A DNA stretch of 18,624 nucleotides, taken from NCBI GenBank assembly GCA_021781095.1, contig JAJXXM010000286.1:1-18624 (forward strand). The letters are read 5' to 3'. Below are positions 7,872 to 14,659 of the stretch, in pieces. Below the pieces are notes generated by a model, which ran no database searches, was not told where the DNA came from, and saw only the letters and a program-made list of their open reading frames with translations. How positions within the stretch are numbered: the first letter of the stretch is position 1; each line of letters opens with the position of its first letter. Origin of the DNA: a bacterium. GTDB taxonomy: Bacteria; Eremiobacterota; Eremiobacteria; Baltobacterales; Baltobacteraceae. Position numbers and translations under genes: made by a program.

Positions 7872-8190
7872 TTTCGTAGTCCTTGCACTCGCTCTGGGTC
7901 GGCTTTCTGTGCCAAAAAATCCGCGTGTCGTCGCCACGGTCCGTATACCCGACCACGCCGATGCGATTGCGCTCTGTCATCCCAATGATAATACAACGAT
8001 TTTCGTCCAAAGAGTGGTCTGGATCCGGCATATCGATGGCAAGGCGGTCGCGAAACACCGTGGCGCCCTCTGAAAGGGAGCGCCCGCGGTGCTTGGCGCG
8101 GTTTTTGCGATCCTTTTCAGGATCGTACTCAAACTTCGGGTCAGAATCCAAGTACCGCTCCCAATGTCGGCGGGAAGCTTCTTCCAGCAC
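7864..8190 (-). CDS. brnT: BrnT-family toxin heading the defence cassette
   Basis: 108 residues from GTG 8190. Residues 19-96 follow the BrnT pattern closely: KFEYDPEKDRKNRAKH, LSEGATVF, DPDH (56-59), RCIIIG, then RIFWHRKPTQSECKDYE at the end. BrnT toxins are small RelE-fold ribonucleases that arrest translation and are normally followed by brnA, whose product binds BrnT and represses the operon. Here no brnA follows; instead the stop codon overlaps the ATG of the Z1 ATPase (ATGGCTGA), whose first residues look antitoxin-like. The N-terminal 17 residues exceed the usual BrnT length. No ATG lies between 8190 and the conserved core, and a TAG at 8218-8220 closes the frame upstream, so the GTG is the likely start although its RBS is poor. 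A residual doubt is whether the toxin is still active. Confidence 0.85.
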   Translation of the reverse strand: MLEEASRRHWERYLDSDPKFEYDPEKDRKNRAKHRGRSLSEGATVFRDRLAIDMPDPDHSLDENRCIIIGMTERNRIGVVGYTDRGDDTRIFWHRKPTQSECKDYENG

Positions 8191-8214
8191 AGCCCATCGC
8201 GCTTGGATTGCAGA

Positions 8215-8243
8215 AAGCTAGCTTGATTCCTTTCCGGCCGGAA
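8215..8243 (-). promoter_or_regulatory. Two palindromes upstream of brnT (candidate operator)
   Basis: AAGCTAGCTT (8215-8224) and TTCCGGCCGGAA (8232-8243) are perfect palindromes 25-55 bases upstream of the brnT start. GCTTG/CAAGC arms at 8221-8225 and 8244-8248 make the second more extended. brn operons are autorepressed through palindromic operators, so this is the natural place to look. I see no clear -35/-10 pair. Confidence 0.35.
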
Positions 8244-8287
8244 CAAGCGAATAGAGCGCGAGCATTTGGCGCGGGCCTTTATACCCA

Positions 8288-8509
8288 TTAGACGTGTACG
8301 TGGGGCTGAGCCTCGTTGGTAGCGGCGCTCTCGCTGAATTCCGGCGTCGCGGCGGGATCGCGGTCGAGCGCTGATTCGAAGGACGCCATTTTCGCGCCCT
8401 TGAGGCTCGGGAAGAGGCCTTTTACGCTTCTTCGGTTTAGTGGTATCTGGCGAACACTTACAAGCTCTTCTCCTAGGAACTGGTAACCTGGGGTGTTGTA
8501 TGCTTCAAA
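8288..8509 (-). pseudogene. Probable TnsA-like endonuclease N-terminal remnant
   Basis: The minus-strand frame between TGA (8512-8510) and TAA (8290-8288) carries VRQIPLNRRSVKGLFPSLKG, then FESALDRD, then PEFSESAATNEAQPHVHV. I read this as the TnsA-N pattern seen in Tn7-like elements: a basic R-S-x-x-G leader, F/WES-x-L/I-ERD, L-EF-D, and E-x-QP-x-x-I. No ATG, GTG or TTG opens the frame. A good AGGAG lies 8 bases before a GTA (8461-8459), where a start codon would be expected, so the start may have mutated from GTG or ATG. The reading stops right after the QP motif with no continuation found in the other frames, so the nuclease core is lost. This is pattern matching by eye on a short, decayed stretch. 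Alternative: chance resemblance or another PD-(D/E)XK protein. Confidence 0.4.
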
Positions 8510-8513
8510 TCAG

Positions 8514-8557
8514 GTAGCATCCACTCCCGTGTTCAGTAGCATCCGCTTCTGTTTACG
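8514..8557. repeat. Two 22-base direct repeats (GTAGCATCC)
   Basis: GTAGCATCC begins at 8514 and again at 8536, a 22-base period, next to the presumptive start of the TnsA-like remnant. A looser GCATCC copy occurs at 8649. Tn7-like transposon ends carry several TnsB sites of about this size, so this may be a fossil element end, but two copies is thin evidence. Confidence 0.35.
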
Positions 8558-8559
8558 CG

Positions 8560-9231
8560 TACCTGATTCATTGTCTCGCCGATCCTCACGCCGAGCCACG
8601 TTGGGTTCGGTGCGCTGGTGGCGAGGACGGCGGCCATCGTTACAGCAAGCATCCAGCGCCCTTCCCAGCAGTGGCACTCGCTTCCTCGCGATCGCCACGG
8701 AAGTCGGCCTTCCGTACGGGGCGCTTGCCGTACGACAACCGACCGGGTAAACTCACGCGGACAGTACTACTTCCGCTAAGTTCAGAAATGGGGAATAATT
8801 GGGAGTACCGGTCTACACAACGCTTCAAATTGCCGACAACGTCTTGGGCATTCATCAGTCCACCTGGAATGCCACGCGCAACGGAGATATTCCAAAACGC
8901 CGGCGCGAATTTCAGGAATGCTTCGTTTGGGAATGTGGCTGCGCCGCCCGACCGGGGGGAGGACGGCAGCGCATGAGCCCGTGCTCTTCCGATCATGAGG
9001 CGGCGTTACGTGCTGCGCATGAGCGCTCACTCGTGCGCGACGTTTAGAACTTCTGCGAAGAGATCGATCGATGTTGCGGTAGAGAATGGCCCCCGAAGGC
9101 TGCCCCGGCCACCTACATTGCGCAGACTCTGGCGGATTCTTTTAAAAAGCCGCTACGAATCGGGAATCCAACAGGTTGAATGTACCAAAGCGACGGCAGT
9201 TATGCTATGGCGTGCCAGCCGCTCTCGCCGA
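8560..9231. other. Unexplained 0.7-kb stretch, no supported gene
   Basis: Overlapping open frames exist here on both strands, for example minus 8996-8640 (118 codons) and plus 8799-9047, the latter continuing past TAG 9045-9047 to a TGA at 9178-9180. None has a Shine-Dalgarno, a recognisable domain or a clear codon bias over the others. No tRNA, tmRNA or rRNA signature was found. The stretch may be decayed mobile DNA between the cassette and the NAD-related operon. Confidence 0.4.
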
Positions 9232-10152
9232 TCAGCGGCGAGATCCTTGCGCCGCACGTACGAGTTCGAGGCGCGTCTCGCTCGCTGAGACCGTCGCGGT
9301 GCTTCCCCAAAGGAACTCCACGCTATCTTCCTCGATGCCGTCACCAAAAACGACGCCGCCGACGTTCATCTCCGAAATTATTCGCAACTCCTCTCGCGTT
9401 CGAAGGAGCCCGTACGTCGTTTTGGTTTCGAAGCCGCTTCCCGGAAACGCCTCGCGCACGAAAAACGCAATGGTAGGTTCTTCGGGCGTCGGAAGCGGGA
9501 GGATGCCGTTGCGCTCTTGGTTGATCGAACGCGCCCAACCCGTTGCGCCCGTTCCCGTCGAGACGATCACTCCTGATGAAGACTGTCGCTCTTCACCGGA
9601 GGCAACGGCAATGCGGTAGCGAGCCGATTGGTGGGAATGGTGACCGAAGAAGATTTCATTAAGCGCAAGCAGCCGCTGTCCATCGTCGAGCACTGCTTCG
9701 ACCATCGTTCGGGACTCCGTGCTTGCACGGCCGGCAGCGCAATCGGCCAGTAGGTCGGCGACCGCCGCGGCCTCATGGGGCACGAGAACGCCTTCGTACG
9801 CAGTTGGATCCGGATTGACGCCGATGACGCTCTGCCCCTGGAGATACTTCGCAACGTTTGCAACCAAGCCGTCCTGGCCAACAGCAACGATGATGTCTTT
9901 CTCCTCGAAGACGAAACGGTCGAGCTCGGAGCGCAGAAGCCCCACGTTGCGCCATGCGAGCGGTATCTTTCTGCGCACTGCGTCGAGGGCCCGCTCGATG
10001 CGACGATGGCGTTCCTCGATCTCGTCGAGCTTTTGCCCCTGTCGCTCCAAGTAGAAGGCCGCTTGCGATCGCGTGCCGTGCTGTTGGATCAACAGCTCGT
10101 ATTCGGTTGGACGCCGCACGACCACAACGCGAGGTGCCAACGCTCCGCTCAT
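9232..10152 (-). CDS. Divergent ATP-NAD kinase family protein
   Basis: 306 residues. ATG 10152 overlaps the SPFH stop (ATGA). After a basic, helical N-terminal region (24-70) the NAD-kinase fold shows DIIVAVGQDGLVANVAKYL (86-104), where the usual GGDG reads GQDG (92-95), then VIGVNPDP (109-116), LNEIFFG (164-170), SSGVIVSTGTGATGW (192-206) matching the (S)TPTGSTAY nucleotide-binding loop, and GDGIEED (270-276). NAD kinase makes NADP from NAD and ATP. With the GQDG change, the long helical insertion and the operon with a Nudix-type regulator, the substrate might be a related nucleotide instead. It is probably not the cell's essential NAD kinase. Family call sure, exact reaction uncertain. Confidence 0.82.
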   Translation of the reverse strand: MSGALAPRVVVVRRPTEYELLIQQHGTRSQAAFYLERQGQKLDEIEERHRRIERALDAVRRKIPLAWRNVGLLRSELDRFVFEEKDIIVAVGQDGLVANVAKYLQGQSVIGVNPDPTAYEGVLVPHEAAAVADLLADCAAGRASTESRTMVEAVLDDGQRLLALNEIFFGHHSHQSARYRIAVASGEERQSSSGVIVSTGTGATGWARSINQERNGILPLPTPEEPTIAFFVREAFPGSGFETKTTYGLLRTREELRIISEMNVGGVVFGDGIEEDSVEFLWGSTATVSASETRLELVRAAQGSRR

Positions 10153-11120
10153 GAGGCTTTCTTCGAAAGCACGTCGGTCAATAACGTGCCGAGCATATCC
10201 GGAGTAATATTCAAATGCTCGATCGTCTCGATCTTGCTCGCGAACACTTGTGCCGCCAACGCGAGGAGTACACCGGGCGGAACGTTGTGGAGGAATTCAA
10301 CGCGCTCGCGCTCCAGCCTTGCCTTCGCACCTTCGACGGTGGCGATCCGCTCTGCTTCGGAATCGGCGGCAATTTTCGCCGCTCGCGCGGCGTCTTCGGC
10401 TTGGCCCTGCGCATTTGTGCCCTGCTGTTCGATCAGCTGCTGTTCGCGTTTGGCGAGTTCGATCTTGTTTTGCATCTCGTTCTCCGCGATCGCGCGCTCC
10501 TTTTCCACCGCGAGCGCACGGCGACCGTAGGCCGCTTCATCGGCCTCCTGTTTGATCTTCTCGCGCGTCGGCGCTTCGATCGCCTTCTCAAGGTCCGCCG
10601 ATGGCGATACGGCGCTAATGCGCACCGTTACGAGTTCGAGGCCCATGTCGCCGAGCGTCGATGTCCCGCGCAAGCCGCCTTCGATCGCGTCGCGAAGCGG
10701 CGCGACGCCGCGCATGAGCAACTCGCGCACCGGCGTCTGCGCGATGTAGCTCAATGCGTACTCTTGAGCGAGCTGGGAGAGCATGAGCCCGACTTTTTCC
10801 AGGGGCTGCGCTTGCCACGTTCCCTGCGAGAGATCGATATTGAAATCGATGCGCTGCGCGAGCTTCGCCGGCTCCGCCGCCCTAAACGTCAGGACCCCTT
10901 GGGCAGTGATGTCCTGAAAGTCGAAGCTGCGTCCGTGGATGACCAGTTGCAGGTCGCGATCGTCGATCGGCACTTCGGCAACGCTGTCGCTCATCGGGTT
11001 GAACCAGATTGCGAGTCCGGAGCCGCTGTGGCGCAATTTCGCGCGGCGATAGTGCAGGACGTGCGATACGGAATCGGCGCGCAGATGACGCACGAACGGA
11101 TACCGACGAATCTCAGCCAT
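10149..11120 (-). CDS. SPFH/band-7 domain protein
   Basis: 323 residues. ATG 11120 has AGGAG 9 bases upstream and follows the regulator stop by 3 bases. Residues ~15-185 form an SPFH (prohibitin/flotillin/band-7) domain: early beta strands (HVLHYRRAKL, GLAIWFNPMSDSVAEVPIDD), FDFQDITAQGVLTFR (66-80) and GLELVTVRISAVSPSADLEKAI (160-181). Residues 183-275 are a charged, alanine/glutamate-rich coiled coil typical of the family, followed by a C-terminal helix. There is no hydrophobic N-terminal anchor, so it may be peripheral or cytosolic and form large ring assemblies. SPFH proteins scaffold membrane or protease complexes. Sitting between an NAD-type regulator and an NAD-kinase-like enzyme, it may scaffold or control the latter; that is inference. 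Confidence 0.87.
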   Translation of the reverse strand: MAEIRRYPFVRHLRADSVSHVLHYRRAKLRHSGSGLAIWFNPMSDSVAEVPIDDRDLQLVIHGRSFDFQDITAQGVLTFRAAEPAKLAQRIDFNIDLSQGTWQAQPLEKVGLMLSQLAQEYALSYIAQTPVRELLMRGVAPLRDAIEGGLRGTSTLGDMGLELVTVRISAVSPSADLEKAIEAPTREKIKQEADEAAYGRRALAVEKERAIAENEMQNKIELAKREQQLIEQQGTNAQGQAEDAARAAKIAADSEAERIATVEGAKARLERERVEFLHNVPPGVLLALAAQVFASKIETIEHLNITPDMLGTLLTDVLSKKAS

Positions 11121-11123
11121 GAC

Positions 11124-11852
11124 CTAGTTCTCCTGTTTCTTAAAGCGGTAGAGGGTTGCCGGCCTAAAGGCCGAGCCGATTTGACGCTGCTTGGTATCCT
11201 CGATCAAATTCGACGCCAGCATCTTGCGACGAAAAGAATCTTTGTTGAGCGTGCGGCCGAGCACGGCCTCGTGGATGTGCTGAATATCGAGAAGGGTAAA
11301 TCGATCCGGGAGTAGCTCGAATCCGATCGGCGCATAGTTCAGTTTTCCGCGGATCCGCTGCACGGCCATACCGATGATGCGGTCGTGGTCGAACGCGAGT
11401 TTCATGCGCCGCCCCTCCGCACTGTCGGCGTGGATGGCGCCGCTGCGATCGTCGCTCGAGGGAATTGTGAGCAGTGCGATGGCGGCATCGGCAACCTCGG
11501 CGGTCGCGGCGACAAAGCGCGCCTTCGGAACGAGCGCGTAGTATGCGACGCTCAGGACACGCCCACGCGGATCGCGTTGAAGATCGCCGAACGTAAATAA
11601 CTGCTCCAAGAAAACGTTTGCGATGCCGGCCTTATCGCGTAACGCACGCGCCGCCGCGGATTCCAGCGTCTCGGCACGCCCGACGAATACGCCCGGGAGC
11701 GCCCATGCGCCCTTGTAGGGTGCCTCGTTGCGTCGGCTCAGGAGCGTGCAAAGCCGCCCATCATCGCCGACCGAAAGCAGCACCACGTCGACCGTGAGCT
11801 CCGGCAGGAAGCGCTTGGCGAATGCGCTGGGATCGCGGCGGGCGACTTTCAT
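11124..11852 (-). CDS. nrtR: NrtR-like transcriptional regulator (degenerate Nudix sensor plus winged helix)
   Basis: 242 residues from ATG 11852. An upstream ATG at 11888 would put the promoter and operator inside the gene, so I reject it. Residues 20-150 are a Nudix fold with the box GVFVGRAETLESAAARALR- from 54 to 72, ending DKAGI (73-77). Compared with REUxEExGU, the catalytic acids are changed (Arg69-Ala70-Leu-Arg-Asp73-Lys74), so hydrolysis is unlikely. Residues ~155-240 form a winged helix: FELLPDRFTLLDIQHIHEAVLG and DSFRRKMLASNLIED. This architecture defines NrtR, a repressor of NAD-metabolism genes that senses ADP-ribose-type ligands with its inactive Nudix domain. It is first in the operon with the SPFH and NAD-kinase-like genes, and a perfect palindrome lies in its own promoter, as expected for autoregulation. 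The true ligand is unproven. Confidence 0.83.
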   Translation of the reverse strand: MKVARRDPSAFAKRFLPELTVDVVLLSVGDDGRLCTLLSRRNEAPYKGAWALPGVFVGRAETLESAAARALRDKAGIANVFLEQLFTFGDLQRDPRGRVLSVAYYALVPKARFVAATAEVADAAIALLTIPSSDDRSGAIHADSAEGRRMKLAFDHDRIIGMAVQRIRGKLNYAPIGFELLPDRFTLLDIQHIHEAVLGRTLNKDSFRRKMLASNLIEDTKQRQIGSAFRPATLYRFKKQEN

Positions 11853-11858
11853 GCGCTG

Positions 11859-11887
11859 AGCATATATGCCTAGCGGCATATATGTCA
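11859..11887 (-). promoter_or_regulatory. Leaderless promoter with palindromic operator of the NrtR-SPFH-NADK operon
   Basis: Minus strand: TTGACA (11887-11882), 17 bases, TATGCT (11864-11859), then 6 bases to the ATG at 11852. Transcription would start at or next to the start codon, and no Shine-Dalgarno is present. Between and over these elements lies a perfect inverted repeat with 10-base arms CATATATGCC / GGCATATATG (11861-11870 and 11875-11884) around TAGC. A dimeric repressor bound here would block polymerase; NrtR itself is the likeliest. Confidence 0.75.
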
Positions 11888-11968
11888 AGACGGCGCACCC
11901 GGTTTCTCAGAGCGCATCCCTTCTCACCAGCGCCGCTTCGAGTGATAGGATAGGCGAAGGAGAACGCG

Positions 11969-12211
11969 ATGACCGCACAGCCTCACGGGGAACGCACCTC
12001 ACGCCTGGAAGGCGCCTACGAACAGGTCGCCGACCGGCTAACTTCGCTCGACGGAAATCTGGCGGAGCTGCGCCGCGAACTCGGCGCAGGCTTGAGCGAT
12101 CTCCGCTCCGAGATGACCGCCGGGCACCGCTCGCTGATCGTTGCAATGACCGGGCAGACTGCGCTCATCATCGGCGCAGTAATCGGCGTCGCGCTCGCGC
12201 TGCATCGCTAA
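11969..12211 (+). CDS. Small coiled-coil protein with C-terminal membrane anchor
   Basis: 80 residues, ATG preceded by AGGAG 6 bases upstream. Residues 10-55 form a heptad-rich helix (YEQVADRLTSLDGNLAELRR and on), and residues 57-78 one hydrophobic segment (IVAMTGQTALIIGAVIGVAL) ending LHR. Small proteins of this design, a soluble coiled coil tailed by a single transmembrane helix, are common and mostly uncharacterised. It is transcribed divergently from the NrtR-like operon. No function can be given. Confidence 0.7.
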   Translation: MTAQPHGERTSRLEGAYEQVADRLTSLDGNLAELRRELGAGLSDLRSEMTAGHRSLIVAMTGQTALIIGAVIGVALALHR

Positions 12212-12228
12212 CGCCGTTCCCGCCGCCG

Positions 12229-13287
<1,059 letters not shown>

Positions 13288-13677
13288 CTATCGCGGTTTT
13301 GCCAAGACGGAGAGCTCCCAACGGTATCCGTCGGGATCGTGAAACCACAGCCCCATATTCGGCGATCCCGGCGCTTCGGGGCCGATCTCGTCTCCGGGAT
13401 CCTCGACGCGCACTTTCTGCTCTTTGAGCCAATCGAGCGCTCGCCGCAACGCCGCCATCGAGGGCAGGTGAAACGACATATGCCCGATCGTCGCTGGGTG
13501 CGGCACGCCCTTGCTCAGCACGATGGTGACGTTCTCGTTGGTGAGGCCGACGTAGCCATCCCCCTCGAAAATGCGCTGCAGATCGAAGATGCGCTCCCAC
13601 CACGCCGCGCTGGTTTGCGGATCGCGCACTGCGAGCCCGAAGTGACCGACCGTTCCTAAAGCTATGCGTCGCTCCAT
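13288..13677 (-). CDS. VOC-superfamily (glyoxalase/dioxygenase fold) protein
   Basis: 129 residues, ATG with GGGAG close upstream. Two beta-alpha-beta-beta-beta modules are visible: GTVGHFGLAVRDPQTSAAWW (8-27) opening the first, GHMSFHLPSMAALRRALDWL opening the second, and GLWFHDPDGYRWELS near the end. Candidate metal ligands sit at the usual places (His12, a His in GHMSFH, the Glu in WELS). VOC proteins include glyoxalase I, extradiol dioxygenases and antibiotic-binding proteins; this one cannot be placed further. It precedes the aldo/keto reductase gene, so a joint role in detoxifying reactive carbonyls is possible but unproven. Confidence 0.85.
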   Translation of the reverse strand: MERRIALGTVGHFGLAVRDPQTSAAWWERIFDLQRIFEGDGYVGLTNENVTIVLSKGVPHPATIGHMSFHLPSMAALRRALDWLKEQKVRVEDPGDEIGPEAPGSPNMGLWFHDPDGYRWELSVLAKPR

Positions 13678-13723
13678 CTGCTCCCACTCCGCGAACGTCG
13701 CGCAAAAGCCTGCCGTTCGATAC

Positions 13724-13765
13724 CCCCTCGATACGGCTGCTGCGGCAACCTACTCGGGGTGACAG
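13724..13765 (+). repeat. REP-like hairpin repeat, copy 1
   Basis: CCTCGATACG (13726-13735), a short imperfect stem (gctgc...gcaac), then CTACTCGGGGTGACAG. It shares both flanks with the copies at 16626, 16678 and 17175. It lies between the divergent VOC and M48 genes, and its GTG makes a false upstream start for the peptidase. Confidence 0.75.
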
Positions 13766-13818
13766 CGGCTACCTCCGAAAGGAGCCTTCTCAGAAGAAAT
13801 GCCGAACCTCAGAAGGTT

Positions 13819-14589
13819 ATGAATGCACGAATCGTTGCAACGGCCCTCGCCGCGCTCATCGCGCTCGGCGCCGCTGCGCCGGCCGCAGCGCTCACCGAAC
13901 ACCAGTGGGAAGCGCAAGTCGGCCAACAAGAATATCAAACGCTGCAAAAGCAAGGCGTGCTTATCCAATCCTCACCCTACTACCGCATCCTCAATCCCAT
14001 CGCCGCGCGCATCGCCAAGGTCGCCGATCCGCAGTACGATTTCCCGTTTCGCTTTCTTCTCGTGCATATGAAGCAACCCAACGCGTTCGCGGTTCCCGGC
14101 GGCAACGTCTACGTCACCGATTCGTTAATGACGTTCGTGCAGAACCAACAAGAACTTGCCGGCGTGCTCTGCCACGAGACCTCACACGATATCCATCACG
14201 ACGTCTTCAACCTCATGCAAAAAAACCAGCGCTTGAACCTCATGGCGACGATCGCCGATATGCTCTTCGGCGGCGGCAATAATCGCGTCGTCAATACCGT
14301 GCTCGGCATCGGCACGCAATTGGAGAGCCTGCGTTTCTCGAGAACCGTGGAGCAAAACGCCGATCGTAAGGGCGCGTTCACCTGCGCGGCGGCGGGCGAG
14401 AACCCGTGGGGCATGGTCTGGCTCTTCCGCCGTTTCGAGAACACGAGCATGGCGAGCCCGCCGGAGTTTCTCTCCGATCACCCCGGCGACGCCGAACGCA
14501 TTACTGCGCTTGAGAATCTCTTCCGCGAATATCCCTCGACCTTCGGGCGCTTTAGCTCCAACGTGCGATCGGCGACGCCGTTGAAATAA
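13819..14589 (+). CDS. Secreted M48-like zinc metallopeptidase
   Basis: 256 residues from ATG 13819. An open frame extends upstream to a GTG in the repeat element, but the signal peptide begins only at 13819. Residues 1-25 (MNARIVATALAALIALGAAA, then PAAAL) are a Sec signal peptide with likely cleavage after Ala-Ala-Ala. The catalytic motif is HETSH (119-123), the third zinc ligand is probably Glu178 in RTVEQNADRKG, and DHPGDAERI (220-228) is the conserved C-terminal block of the family. The upstream NAFAVPGGNVYVTDSLM (88-104) is also typical. It resembles BepA/LoiP-type periplasmic proteases that survey the outer membrane or envelope. It stands alone and is followed by the amtB leader. AGAAGG two bases before the ATG is a poorly spaced RBS. 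Confidence 0.9.
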   Translation: MNARIVATALAALIALGAAAPAAALTEHQWEAQVGQQEYQTLQKQGVLIQSSPYYRILNPIAARIAKVADPQYDFPFRFLLVHMKQPNAFAVPGGNVYVTDSLMTFVQNQQELAGVLCHETSHDIHHDVFNLMQKNQRLNLMATIADMLFGGGNNRVVNTVLGIGTQLESLRFSRTVEQNADRKGAFTCAAAGENPWGMVWLFRRFENTSMASPPEFLSDHPGDAERITALENLFREYPSTFGRFSSNVRSATPLK

Positions 14590-14613
14590 TGGAGCGGGCG
14601 AAGGAATAGGCCG

Positions 14614-14654
14614 CCTCCAGGCGTAGCTCCCGCCTGCTGTTATTATTCTGGAGG
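14614..14654 (+). promoter_or_regulatory. amtB leader with alternative hairpins
   Basis: Two mutually exclusive stems can form. One is CAGGCG/CGCCTG with loop tagctcc (14618-14636), followed by a partly T-rich TGTTATTATT, which may end transcription from the peptidase gene. The other pairs CCTCCAG (14614-14620) with CTGGAGG (14648-14654), covering the amtB Shine-Dalgarno. Confidence 0.35.
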
Positions 14655-14659
14655 TGCCT

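Noticed and set aside
7872..7937. Upstream ATG (7937) for the Z1 ATPase giving 22 extra residues
   Set aside because: It lies inside brnT with no Shine-Dalgarno. ATG 7871 has AAGGA eight bases before it and yields the EYNF motif near the N-terminus.
8640..8996. Minus-strand 118-codon frame as a gene
   Set aside because: It has no Shine-Dalgarno, no recognised domain, and competing frames of similar quality on the other strand; listed only as unexplained.
10215..11315. Plus-strand 366-codon frame
   Set aside because: It is antisense to the SPFH and regulator genes, which have clear domains; it is a high-GC shadow.
11853..11888. Upstream ATG (11888) for the NrtR-like regulator
   Set aside because: It would place a perfect palindrome and a TTGACA/TATGCT promoter within coding sequence; ATG 11852 fits a leaderless start.
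13759..13818. GTG at 13759 as start of the M48 peptidase
   Set aside because: It lies in a repeat element and would bury the signal peptide 20 residues in.
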